Assembly (NCBI GenBank): GCA_022579005.1
Contig: MU401468.1
Location: forward strand, 26,925-90,924
Source of the DNA: Poronia punctata
Lineage: Eukaryota; Ascomycota; Sordariomycetes; Xylariales; Xylariaceae
Length of the DNA: 64,000 bases
Reading direction: 5' to 3'
This document shows, piece after piece, positions 9,653-21,036 of this stretch (position 1 is its first letter; each line of letters begins with the position of its first letter). The position numbers and the translations under genes were made by a program. The notes beneath the pieces were generated by a model. That model saw only the letters and a program-made list of their open reading frames with translations, was not told the origin of the DNA and ran no database searches.

Positions 9653-11713
9653 TCAAGCCTCAAAGTCCTTCCACAGTTCCCCTCTTGGCTTAAACACCAA
9701 ATACGGCCCGTCGTGTCTCGCAGTAAAGACATCCTCCAACTGAAACTCCCCAGGCCTCTCCCTCCCAGATGGACCATCCAATTTGCCAGCACCAACATCA
9801 CCCAACTCCCCCTCTGCTCTCTCAAAATCGAAATACCACATCGTCTTGGCAAGAACGACACTACTCTCCATATACGCCAGCGGTTTTCCCGCACAAGATC
9901 TCGAGCCGACAGAGAATGGCGAAAAAGCAGCATGCATAGCCTTCTTGTTACTGTTGGTATCGTCATGATCGAGCCAACGCTCCGGCTTGAACGTGAAGGA
10001 ATCGGGGAAATATTCCTCGTTATGATGAAGCGCATAAGTACTGACGCCGAAGAGCGTTCCCTTGGGGACGACATGGCCGTCGATGACGATATGCGGCGAC
10101 GGGCTTTGGGGGTCCTGCTCGCGCCATAACGTCGCGGGGACGGGGGGCGACATGCGCATCGCTTCGTCGATGCAGGCGCGTAGATAGGTGCAGCTGGCGA
10201 GTCGGGGGCCGGATTTGATATCTCTTCCGTCGGAAAAGACGGATCGGATCTCGGAGGCGAGTCTTGCGTAGCAGGTGGGGTGGCGGGAGAGGTAGAACAT
10301 TACTGCGCTCAGAGCGGCGGATGTTGTGTCCGAACCTGTTTGTTTGTTTTTTCCCCCCCTTTATTATTATTCCTGACCAGAAAAGGGGGAGAAAGGAGAG
10401 GGAGGTGAGAGAAACTGACCGGCAATAATGAGAAGATTCGCCTCACCCCATAATTCACCTTTCCGCACACTACTGCTGTTGCCACCACTACCACTACTAT
10501 TCCCAACATCCTCCATCTCTGCGATAAAAGAGAAGAAATCCCGCCTCTCATCATCACCACCACCACCACCACCACCACCTTCCTTCTCCCTCGCGACCCT
10601 CGACGTAATCATCTTCTCCAAAAGCCTAAAATACCTCTCCCGAAACCCATAAAACACATGGTCGAAAACCCCGTCAACCCAGAACCTATTCAAGAAATAC
10701 AAGTAATGCCAAACATTCCCCCTATGCAGACCAAACCCCAAAGACCTCGACATGAACCGGTTCTCTTCTCGCGTCTGCGTCGACAGATCGTATCCGAAGC
10801 TCAATAAACCGACGATATCGATGGCGAGCCATTTCGCCCGAGCCGTGTAATTGATCGCTTCCCCTTCTTTCCTTCCATGATGGTAGAGTTGGCGCAGATA
10901 AATATCTACTTGGTCGAGGACGACAGGTTCGAAGATTCGTGCGGCGCGTTCCGTGAGGGCCGAGCCGACGAGGCGGCGTTTGGACCGGTGGATTTTTTTG
11001 TCCTGCACTGTGAAGACGTTGTGTTTACCGTTCCGGACCGTGCTGTCGTATGTGTAGGATTTGGAGACGGCGTCGTTTTGGTAGATGTCTTGTTTGTCGT
11101 CGCGTGAGTTATTCCTTTTCCTTTTTGTAAAAGAGGAAAAAAGATTACATTTATAAAACATACCGTGTAATGCCTGGGCAGTGTTGAAAACCAGACGATT
11201 CGGTCCTAGACGGACAACAGGTCCTGATATAACAAAACACACACACACATGTTAGAAATCCCAGGTTTTTTTTTGGGTGGGGGGGGTAAATATGATATAT
11301 ATATATATATTATTAGGAAAGCTCCCCGGAAAAAACAAACAAACCGTATTTATCATGATTCTCATAAATCCTCAAATGCGTAATCTTCTCGAAAGCTTGC
11401 AAACCCGCATACCAATCCGTGACCTTGGCTAACAACGGTCCGGGATATGTACGTAGCGGATGTAGTAAGACGCGATACACGGCGGCGCATAGGATCAACT
11501 TTTTTTTTTTTTTTTTTTTCCAATTGGTTAGCAATCTTTTTTCTCGGTATAATATTTCTTTCTCTTTTCTTCTCCTTTTTTGCTTTAAGAGAGATAAAAA
11601 AGGGGGGGGGGGGGGGGGTATACACATACATAACCGATTATCACAGCTCCGAAACCTGCTACCACTTTATCACCACCACCACTACTTTCCCCAACAAGAA
11701 CAACAAAAGCCAT
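9653..11713 (-). CDS. Cytochrome P450 monooxygenase (second; benzoate-4-hydroxylase-like)
   Basis: Five exons on minus: 11630-11713, 11345-11498, 11164-11223, 10420-11088, 9653-10335 (549 aa). Exon 1 (28 codons) joins exon 2 to form one hydrophobic anchor, VVAGFGAVIIGYLILCAAVY, which supports both the start at 11713 and the GTATGT donor. Later joins give HDKYGPVVRLGPN, QALHDIYQND and IIAGSDTTSAALSAV, all standard P450 sequence (the last is the I-helix). Other motifs: ExxR as DEAMRMSPP, KPERWLDHD, and haem loop FSPFSVGSRSCAGKPLA with Cys about 470. The overall pattern resembles the broad fungal 'benzoate 4-monooxygenase / pisatin demethylase' group, but substrate is unknown. Intron 1 holds a 20-nt poly-A and a 17-nt poly-C (coding strand). 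A GGT trinucleotide run encodes about nine glycines before the I-helix. Confidence 0.92.
10552..10579. repeat. (CAC)n trinucleotide run inside P450 exon 4
   Basis: A run of CAC/CAT triplets that reads GGT/GAT on the coding strand, making a glycine tract (EKEGG...DDERRD) in the G-H loop region of the second P450. Frame is preserved because the unit is three bases. Confidence 0.85.
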
Positions 11714-11852
11714 TGTTTCTTTTTTTTTTTCTTTTCTTTTTTTCTTCCCCTACCCTTGCGCAAAGTATGATTTTTATGATTAACCAGTTGTCAAATTTAT
11801 CAGTCGCAGTCGCTTAACGTAACACAGATACGAGTAAATGAGTGAGTGTGTA

Positions 11853-11890
<38 letters not shown>

Positions 11891-13722
11891 GTCATAGAGC
11901 AAGGTATTTATCCATCCATTCTTATTTTCCATCTAGCTAAGTATAAAGAGAGTCATCCTGTTCCTGTTTTCCTGACGCCATCCCAATGCTTCTTTCAAAA
12001 TCCGTAAATCGACCACGACCACTCCAGTTAAACCTTTACTAAGCGCTTAAGATATACGTTATACCTACCTTCGTTAAGCCCGCGGTGTATGTAGGTACGC
12101 CGTTGAAGAGGGGGGAGCCGGGAGAGGACATAATACTCGTAGCCTGTAGGTGTAGTGTAGGTATGGGGTGGGGTTCTAGACCCGGGGAAAGGAATACCTA
12201 CTCGTAATAAGAGAGGGGCTCCATTATAATACCGTTTTTATCTTTTCCGGTGGTTTTAAGAGGGGTAAGGTAAAGGTAATCTTCACGAGAATAGGTAGGT
12301 AGGTGAGGTAGGTTAGATCGGTCGGTTAGGGGTTACATTGGGGCGGATAACACGAAGAATGGAGAAATGTTGACGCCAGCCTAGGTCGACTAATAATTGG
12401 TTGCTCACCATATACACACGTAACCTAGGTTCTCTTCTAGAGTTGGGGTTTTCTCCGGTAACTGCTTTACTTTACGTTACCTTGCATTTTTTGTCAGACT
12501 AGAATACCTACCTTATTTCATCTACCTAGTACCTACGAGTAGGTTACCTGCGATGGCCTCTCCCCTACCTTGGGGATTTATTTATCATCTGTTAAAAGTG
12601 CAGCACGTTAGATTAGCCTAGGTATTTACAATTCTGTAGTTGGTTACGAGTACCACGAAAAATAAATTGGATAGGGGCAATTTCGTTTCATTCTCTTTTC
12701 CCTTTTTTACCAAATAAAAATTTTTCCCTCAAAGAAACCGACAGACTAGACAGATGGGGGTATATCGTACAACTCAAGACATAATTCTGTATTTCGATGG
12801 TCCGTCATCCATGATTCCGATTCCGATTCCGATCCTAACCCGCGACATAAGAAAAAGACAGCTGTCTGTCTTGTCTGTGCAAGCATAACTGCATCAACGA
12901 CCGTGATGACCTGGGCTAGTCCTGAAGACTCAATTGAGTAGTAGGGGAGGAATACGGAAAACCGTGTTGTTTCGGCACCAAAGATGCCTCTTTTTTTTTT
13001 TTTGTCTTTTCCGGGTTTTGCTAATTTCAGAAAGAAACAGGGGAGGTTTGTTTGCCAACGTACACAAGGTTTTTTTTGTTTGTTCTTCTCGAATCTTGAT
13101 CTTGTTGAAAGTCTGACAAGAAACCAGAGAGTAATGTCAGACTGAACTTCGTTCCCAGAAAGAAGAGAATGTCTATTCAAATAACTAATTCGTCTCCATA
13201 AACCAAAATCAAAAAAATCAAAACGTCATTATTCATCAATCTTGAGAAGAGAAAAAAACGTAAAATCGGTATCATGTACTCGCACCCCGCATCTTTCCCC
13301 CTTGTTGTTTCATGGTAGGTGGGCGGTGGGCGGTGGGCATCGTCTCGATAAAATGAACGGGAGCCATTCTTGTGAAGGGTTTGTTTGCTCGGAGGGGATG
13401 AAAATCCGAGGGTTAGAAAAAGAAATGCAAATGCAAATGCGCAGCAAAAAATGCTTTCTCTTTTTCTTTTTTTTGGTTCATGAATGCTGCTGTCCTCTTT
13501 CGCCATACGCCCCAGGCTTTGCTTTGCTTTGCTTCGATTGTTTGTGCAGTGAAAAACTAACTTTATGTCCAATTTGAGAGAAAGAAGTGAGTTGAGTCGA
13601 GTTGAGTTTTTGTGTCCATTAAACAGGTTTGCTGGGGTGTAGCAGATTCGAGATTGGCAAGTTGGGAGGTAAAAAGAGGAATGGCGCGCTCCGGGCCTGG
13701 GCGAAAGTAAATAATAAGATAA
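11714..13722. other. Gene-poor spacer with microsatellites
   Basis: Holds the promoter of the second P450 and the 3' flank of the DUF6590-like gene. Contains a (TG)n(AG)n tract at about 11845-11890, three TACTCGTA/TACGAGTA motifs (12134-12141, 12199-12206, 12534-12541), several ACCTAGGT motifs and poly-T runs. The minus-strand open frames at 12746-13180 and 13177-13572 show no domain and no coding-like composition. Confidence 0.5.
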
Positions 13723-15287
13723 TTATTTAACTCCGGCCAGCGCAACGCTATGCATCGATCTGATATCATATTCACCTCCCTTCTTGCCCTCTGACGAAAT
13801 GTCCTCCCCCGGCTGAATCGTCCCGGCGAAAGGGGCCGAAACCCTTGTTCCCATCACCAGACCCGATGTGGACGGGGGAGATCTTAGCGAGAGAGTCTTC
13901 CCACCAGATGATCTCCTCCGTCTCTCGCGTCTCTCCCGCCGCCGTTCCTGCGATGGTTCCCTCCGCTCCTGCGCCTGCACCTGTTGAACCTGCATCTGTT
14001 CCGGCGTCGGCTCCGGCTCCAGCATCCTTTGCCTCTCCATGTCGTCGTCCGTCGGGCTCTCGTTCAAGGTGGTGTACGCGTCGGGGGTGGCGTTGACATT
14101 GACACCAAACTCGACACCTCCTCCCTGGTCCCCATCCACCGATTCCATGATACTCGGCGGTCTTGTCGTCGTCGTGGTCGTCGCGACTGTCTTATCGGCC
14201 TGGTACTTCTCAAGGGCAGAGCGCAGGGTTTGCCGCATGTATGCCTTGTTGACGTTTCGGCGGACGCGATCAAAGTAGCGGACCACGTCGCCGACGATCA
14301 TGACCTGAGCGTCCGGGCTGACGTTGACAATGTCGGCGTAGTTGGCCCGAGAGTCCTCCTTCACGCGCAGACGGCCCGGCCGCAGCTCGATTCCTACGGG
14401 CGAGTACTGCAACTTCGGTCCTCCGTTGGGTTGTTCGCTGCCCGGGTTCGGATCTCCGTTGGCGAACACGAACCCTTGCTGGAAACTGTCGATGCCTGGC
14501 TTGGCGAATTCATGCTTGCTGGCGCCACCAGTGGAGATTGGTCTTTTTTTTTTGGCTATGTTAGTCGAAAAAATGTTTTTTTGCCGAGTCCTCGACTCGA
14601 CCGATCCCTCGTTCTTATTTAATGGCATCTTTCTTTCCCTCTCTTTTCTCTTCAATTTGTGTGCTTTTCTCTTTTTTCCCAGGATGGTGAGCCGAGTGTT
14701 GGTGGGGTCTTTGCTGTCATTTGAACTGAAATCTGTTTTTTTCTCACTTACATGCATACACAGTGGTGAGGGTACGCCTCGTTATGGCGCAGGACAATAA
14801 ACCGGGTATATCCAAGACATTTCCATTCCCATTGAAATTCGGCACAGTCGGCCCAAAGGAACTCGAATACCTATATATCATATAAAGAATTGGTAAGTCT
14901 CTTTCTCCATCCCCATCCTTTTTTTATGGTAATATCAAAACAAGGGCTTCACTCACGTCGCCTACGTGGAGTTTGGACGCCGGCCCGATCTCATATCCCT
15001 TGAGAGCTAAAAGGCCACGACGTTTCGTTAGCTTTGGAGTTGATGATGATGATGATGGTAATGATGTTGATGACGATGATAAAGGTATTGAGTCGCCTCC
15101 CATATCCATTCGGATTAGAAAAGTCATCCATTTCATTTTTGTTCATAATTGTTCAAATTATGAACTGTTTTGTCAAGTCTTTCTACTCACTTAAAGGGTG
15201 GTCGGTGGGGCAGCGGGCTGCCAGCTCGGGCAGTTCGTCCCCATAACCCGAGTCACTTCTGAGCGTGGATCGATCGCGGTTTCCCAT
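13723..15287 (-). CDS. DUF6590-like domain protein, function unknown
   Basis: Four exons on minus: 15191-15287, 14957-15096, 14752-14870, 13723-14542, giving 391 aa. Introns of 94, 86 and 209 nt have GTGAGT/GTGAGT/GTAAGT donors and TCTAAT or GACTAAC branch sites. The start at 15287 begins MGNRDRSTLRSDSGYGDELP. A Ser-rich run (SSSSTSLPSSSSS) precedes the domain. The spliced core reads GYEIGPASKLHVGDVFEFLW, then YTRFIVLRHNEAYPHHCVCI and PISTGGASKHEFAKPGIDSF, which I match to the fungal DUF6590 pattern (VFxxLW...RFVVVRE...CLPI.TYGG.G..K.G). This is from memory of the family pattern. The C-terminal half is disordered, with an RRERRERRRR basic block that could direct nuclear import. No catalytic motif is visible. 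Confidence 0.72.
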
Positions 15288-17981
15288 ATCAGAGACAGAT
15301 TGCCTTAGATAGAGGGGGGTAAAATATGGGAAGAGGGAAGAGGGAAAAAGAGAGAAAGAGGAAAGAGGAGAATAGAAAGAGGAGTAAGAGAACCCGAGAA
15401 TAAAAAGGCGGTAGGTACGGTAGGTAATGTGAGTGATATGTGCCTTCCGACTTTACAGTAGTGTACGTGTAGGTAACGCAAGTAAGGGGAGGAAGGCGGG
15501 GAGGGCAAGAAGGGTTCGCTTGCTTATCGAAGACTAGATTAGAGTCACTACTAAACTGTAGGGGGAGAAAGCTCTATCTACTAAAGTATATAATGTTATG
15601 TAGTTCTTAATCGTATGTACTTTGGCTTTCTAGGAGGCAAAACGGTCTTCTTTTTCCCCCTTGGAGCTCGGCCCTACGGTGCGTCTAATGGTCTATCTAT
15701 GACTGACTGTTGTCTCTCTTGACTACGAGTAGACTAGTCTTCCCTAGATAGACAGGAGCAAAAGATGCAGAGGAGAAGCTGGGGGGGAAGAGGCGCACGC
15801 GGGCCCGCGGGGGGTTGGCACCGTCTTTCTTTTCTCCTTGATTAAGACTTGGAGTGCCAGCTGGTTGATGATGCCCAATATCGTGGCTCCACCGACATGC
15901 GTCGGCTGCTCTTTCAATGGTCGTGAGGCGCCCCCTAGGCCCACCCTGATCCGTCCATGAGCCCCACGCCTGGAGCTGATGCCGGAAAAGGAGGCTAATG
16001 GACGGCCTCGGTGAGGCGGGTAGGTGGATACTGGCCCGTCCAGCTGGCCAGCAGCGTTCGACCACATAGTCACCGCTACTTGCTTCCAGTCCGCATTAGG
16101 GGGCACGGTGGGTATTTTTGTCTCCTGTACTATTTCCACAATCCACATTCCAGAATCCACACACGCACGCGCATACGCATTACATGGCGCATATAATAAT
16201 ACAGTAGTAGGACGACGCACTGGCTCAAATCACGAGCAGACAATTTACATTCCAAGTTTTCCCCGCCGGTAAAATCTACTTAAGTCTTGAGATCCTCACA
16301 TGTCCGAAATGCCAGATCCGATCTCCCCTCTTCGTGTCGTATCCTGAGATACAGTGACACTTTTATACCTACGAGTATATCGATCCCCCCTCTTCGCTAG
16401 ATCCTCGCCAACGAAAGGACACATGCGAGTGTTATTGTGCAGGACCGGGCTAAAAGAGTCGCAGCTGCACGGATTGCCCCCCTCCCTTACCTCGGGATTA
16501 TAGCGTGGTCAAGTGTGTGTCGTACTATGTAATAGATAAAAACTGGAGGCGTCTCGTTTTCTAGAAATACGTTGGCTCGCCCGTTGTCGAAACGTTCTTC
16601 AACATTCAATCCAGATGGAAAGAAAGGATGAGTTTTGGGTCGTTTCGAAGTAGACCAAGAGATCTAGGTTAAAAAGGTTATGTGTTGTCGGGGAGTCATT
16701 CCCACAGGCACCACACCAACGCAACAGGGACAAGTGATGATGCAATCAGGTAGCAACTTGACATTCTCCATACCGGTCCAACCACGCTTTTATCGGGCTC
16801 GAACGCTCAATCGTTTCGCGCTGCTGATGTTTCACAAAGGGATCCGTCGCTTCCAATTCGAGATGGAACTCTTTCCAATAGCAAGATGCGTAAGAATAGG
16901 CCAGACGAGTTGGTGTTGTCAACGTGTACTTTTGTTGTAGTAGATGGTCTGCTGTTGCTCGTGTTGTCGCTTGACTAACCTACCAACCCAGACTAAGAGT
17001 CTGAGACAGACATACAGGACAGGACAGCACGCAGTGAAAAAGGTACCTGCAGCCACAACTATCCTACCAGTAACCTATGTCGCTGTCTTGCTTGAGGTGG
17101 CTGAAACATGGTAGACATCTGATAAGTTCACGTTTGAGATACGTGGTCGTAATTAACTAAGGTTAGGTTCGTAATGTAACCTAGGTTAAAAGTAGTCCGG
17201 ATACAGGTTTCACATAGTCTCGGGTACCTGAGTTTATTATTAGTCATCTGCAACGACACAAAGTCGATGAATGTGGTAGGCCCTAGGATAGGTAATTGTA
17301 CCGTCATCTCATCCAAAGGTAAAGGCTAGGTAAGAGACGGGACGGTTAGTTCAACGGACCGTAGCTCGGCACGCTCGGCTTCGATTGTCTTTCAAGGTGA
17401 CTTTTGTGCGTGAATATTGCAAGCGCCACCTTTTTGGCAGCGAACAGCATCCTGCCGACTAACGACAGCGTTTGCGTTTGCGTAGCACCTTGTAGTAGCT
17501 ACAGGCTCAGCCTACAGTGGTCTTTTTTACCTAACAGCGGGATTTGTGCTGCACCCTTGACAGCCAGAGTCCGCTAAACCTAGAGTTGAGCTAGCCGACC
17601 CGAAAGAAAGACCCCTCTCAACCCCGATATCCAAATTTCGGGTTCTATGGATTATTCGTAGCTGTTTAGCTCCAAAGACGCCATTCTGTCATAGCATCGC
17701 AAAATTCGCGCGTCGAAATAGCAAATATGTTTATAATTTAATATGTAACCTGAATATCTTGACTTCTTTTCTTCCAATTGATGCCTGCATCTGGACCAGA
17801 GTAACAATCGTGCTGCATCCTGAAAACCAAGTCGTACGGATGTTATGGTGTCTTTGTTGAGTTGACCTGTTAAGTCTTAATCTCGATCTAGGCGGGCGCG
17901 CCCTCTCAATCACGTTTCCGGACTTTCTTACCTCCAAACCCAATCGCGGTCGACCATGGTCACTTTCGTACCCATACCAAT
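15288..17981. promoter_or_regulatory. Divergent spacer DUF6590-like gene / ATM1
   Basis: About 2.7 kb between two outward-facing genes. It contains TACGAGTA at 15724-15731 and 16370-16377, CTAGGT-type motifs around 16670 and 17175-17190, and a purine-rich tract at 15320-15380. Open frames (15744-16220 minus, 16680-16940 plus) have no recognisable domain. ATM1 transcription must start in the distal part, but I could not place it. Confidence 0.5.
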
Positions 17982-20256
17982 ATGATTACGAGAAGCTTGA
18001 GGCGGACGAAGCCTCCGTGTCCCGCATGCCTCGGATTCAATCGGCTGACCCTCCTTCGCAACTCTTCGATTCCGATCCAACCATTGCGAGCTTCGATCGA
18101 ACGTGTATTTACGACCTCACAATGCCTTGATCCACGGCCCCGAGTGGGCCAGCCCGAGCGCCCGGGATTGGCCTACCCCCAGAGCAAGCTCGCCTTCGGC
18201 TCATACGCGAGAAGTAAACCGGAGGAGAAAAAGCCGGGGAAGGGACAGAAAGACCCGCTGGCCGTGGACGACAAGAGCGTGCAGGAACAGCGCAAGGCCG
18301 ATTGGGCTATAATGAAAGAAATGGCGCATTATCTGTGGCCCAAGGGCAAGGGCAGCTTCGACACCAAAGTCCGCGTCTCCGTGGCCGTGGCGCTGCTTGT
18401 GGGCGCCAAGGTGCTGAATGTGCAGGTGCCGTTCTACTTCAAGAGTATCGTCGACGCTATGAACGTCGACATTGGCGATTCTGGTGGTACGGCTGCCATG
18501 GTTGCGGGGAGCATGATACTAGCATACGGTGCGACGAGGATCGGTGCCACGGTGTTCCAGGAACTGCGCAACGCTGTATTCGCCTCGGTCGCTCAGAAGG
18601 CGATCCGAAAAGTGGCTTGCGACGTCTTTGACCATTTGCTGCGACTCGATCTCAACTTCCACCTGACCAAACAGACTGGTGGCCTCACGAGAGCCATAGA
18701 CAGGGGAACCAAGGGCATCAGCTTCCTGTTGACGAGCATGGTATTCCACATTGTACCTACAGCGCTGGAAATCGGCATGGTGTGCGGTATTCTGACTTGG
18801 CAATACGGACTAAGTTTCGCTGCCATTACGCTGGCCACCATGTCGGCCTACACGGCTTTTACCATCTGGACGACGGCCTGGCGAACCAAGTTTAGACGGC
18901 AGGCCAACGCGGCGGACAACAAGGCCTCGACTGTGGCTGTGGACTCGCTGATCAACTACGAAGCGGTCAAGTACTTCAACAACGAGAAGTACGAGGTGAT
19001 GCGATACGACAAGGCCTTGAAGGATTACGAGAAGAGCTCGATCAAGATCGCCACGTCCTTGGCCTTTCTGAACAGCGGGCAGAACATCATCTTTTCTAGC
19101 GCCCTCACTGGCATGATGTACCTGGCCGCCAACGGGGTGGCACAGGGCTCCCTGACAGTTGGCGACCTGGTCATGGTGAACCAACTGGTTTTCCAGCTCT
19201 CCGTCCCGCTCAACTTTCTCGGCACGGTGTACCGAGAGCTTCGCCAGTCGCTAATCGACATGGAGACTCTGTTCAACCTGCAGAAAGTGAACGTGACTAT
19301 CAAGGAGCCCGCAGACGCGAAGCCTCTCCAGCTGACCCAAGGTGGTCAAATCAAGTTCGAGAACGTCACATTCGGCTACAACAAGGACCGTCCCATCTTG
19401 CAAAACTTGAGTCTGACCATTCCCGCCGGCAAGAAGGTGGCCATTGTCGGTCCTAGCGGATGCGGCAAATCCACCATCCTCCGCCTCCTATTCCGCTACT
19501 ACGACGCCGAGTCAGGACGCATCCTGATCGACGATCAAGATATCCGCGACGTCAAGATCGACTCCCTCCGGGAATCCATAGGCGTCGTCCCTCAAGACAC
19601 GCCCCTGTTCAACGACACGGTTGGCCACAACATCCGATACGGAAAGATGACAGCGCCCGAGTCACAGGTGGTCGCCGCGGCCCAGCGTGCCCGAATCCAC
19701 GATATCATCAGCAGCTGGCCACAAGGGTACGACACCAAAGTCGGCGAGAGAGGCATGATGATCAGCGGTGGCGAGAAGCAACGCTTGGCCGTTTCCCGAC
19801 TCCTTCTCAAAGACCCGCCTCTACTATTTTTCGACGAGGCGACGAGCGCGCTCGACACACATACCGAACAAGCCCTCATGCAGAACATCAATAGTATTCT
19901 CCGGGAAAAGGCCAGGACGAGCGTCTTTGTCGCCCATCGTCTACGCACCATCTACGATGCCGATCTCATCATTGTCTTGAAAGAGGGCAGTGTTGCCGAA
20001 CAGGGCACACATAAAGAACTCATCGACCGGGGAGGTTTATACTCGGAGTTATGGAGTGGTGAGTTTTCTTTTTCTTTTTTCCTTTTTTTTTTCTTTGCGT
20101 GTCTTTTCTACCCTTTCTTACTTGCATGCTTATTTACTAACTAACTATCCATTTACAGCCCAGGAAACTTGGTTCTCTTCCGATGGATCGGAAAGAGAAG
20201 TTGCGGATGATACTGTGGAGCTCGACGTTAAGAATCCATCCCCTCAACGAGTTTGA
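17982..20256 (+). CDS. ATM1: Mitochondrial ABC exporter ATM1 (ABCB7 type)
   Basis: ATM1 is the inner-membrane half-transporter that exports a glutathione-linked sulfur species for cytosolic and nuclear Fe-S cluster assembly. Exons 17982-20058 and 20159-20256 give 724 aa; the 100-nt intron (GTGAGT...TTACAG, with CTAACTA branch region) joins ELWS to [10 protein letters not shown]. The N-terminus ([12 protein letters not shown]...) is Arg/Ser rich without acids, as a mitochondrial presequence should be. The membrane domain with conserved [20 protein letters not shown] and [15 protein letters not shown] follows. The nucleotide-binding domain has Walker [10 protein letters not shown] (about residue 490), Q-loop [11 protein letters not shown], signature [13 protein letters not shown] (I replaces the usual L), Walker [13 protein letters not shown] and H-loop VAHRL. 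A possible AATAAA lies at 20287-20292. Confidence 0.97.
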
Positions 20257-20647
20257 GGATGGAAAGGAAACAGATAAATATTTTAAAATAAAATGAAAGA
20301 CAGACAAACAAACAAACATAAAAATCGATTACTGTACATATACTATAGGTGTACATATTTATTTATTTATATATCATATATACCAGTTGTTGTTTGGAAA
20401 AGAATGGGATGGATATAAATGAAGCCAGCACTAACTAACCTAACCTAGACCCTTTTTCTTTTCTTACCTCGTGTGCTCCTCTATAGTCCTAGGTAGATGC
20501 CGATGACGGCTGACCCTTTGAGAGACGGGACCTGTTCCCATCAATCAATCGACGTGGCGCCTTCCTTCTTTCCTTCCTCTCTCCCTCTCCCTCCTTACCC
20601 CTACGCGATCACTAGTCTAGGTACCATAGCGGGAAAATGCGTGGGAG

Positions 20648-21036
20648 AACAATGATTGTTGGAGCTAACAATTATTGTTTCTAATGAATGGTTGACAGAT
20701 TGGCTACCTAAAGTGGCATAAAGTGGGGGCAGTGTAACGGACCTAGGTAGTAGGTTATATACCGTTTAACGTGAAAATATGGCAACATGGTCACTGGTAG
20801 AGTGGTTTGGCCACCTACTCCGTCAGAGGCTTCGCGAGTTCGACCCCTCGCGGAGCCTCTGGCGGAGTGGGCCAGACTTTTGCAATTTTTTTCTAGGGTT
20901 GACCCACTTTGGCCTAAAGTATGAAATTGGACCAATCAGAGCCTACCCCTCAACAATAATTGTTGAAAAACAATCATTGTTTCTGATACTACAATTGGAA
21001 AAAAAAGCTATTGTTGTCAGCGTAACAATGATTGTT
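20648..21036. repeat. Five copies of a 13-bp palindrome AACAATNATTGTT
   Basis: Exact copies at 20648-20660 (N=G), 20667-20679 (N=T), 20952-20964 (N=A), 20969-20981 (N=C) and 21024-21036 (N=G). Two sit in the left arm and three in the right arm. Each half-site is AACAAT, so every copy is a perfect inverted dimer around one variable base. Confidence 0.9.
20817..20868. repeat. Central GC-rich hairpin of the foldback element
   Basis: Arms 20817-20838 and 20847-20868 pair at 20 of 22 positions around an 8-nt loop (TTCGACCC). Base composition is clearly richer in G and C than the AT-rich arms around it. Boxes resembling an RNA polymerase III promoter overlap it: TGGTAGAGTGG at 20795-20805 and GTTCGACCC at 20838-20846, 43 bp apart. 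Confidence 0.85.

Noticed and set aside
9417..9693. Open frames made of Arg-Glu or Ser-Leu dipeptides
   Set aside because: They are produced by the TC microsatellite on both strands and in several frames; no protein signal.
4005..11713. A secondary-metabolite cluster formed by the two P450s
   Set aside because: NOP9, a housekeeping gene, lies between them, and there is no synthase, transporter or regulator nearby.
12746..13572. Two overlapping minus-strand frames of 131-144 aa
   Set aside because: No domain, homopolymer-rich, both strands open, no initiation or splice context.
15744..16220. 158-aa minus-strand frame in the DUF6590/ATM1 spacer
   Set aside because: No recognisable motif; another frame on the same strand (15697-16065) is equally open.
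20788..20860. A tRNA gene at the Pol III-like boxes
   Set aside because: The putative acceptor stem (TGGTCAC) has no complement after the B box and the T-arm has an 8-base loop, so it cannot fold as a tRNA.
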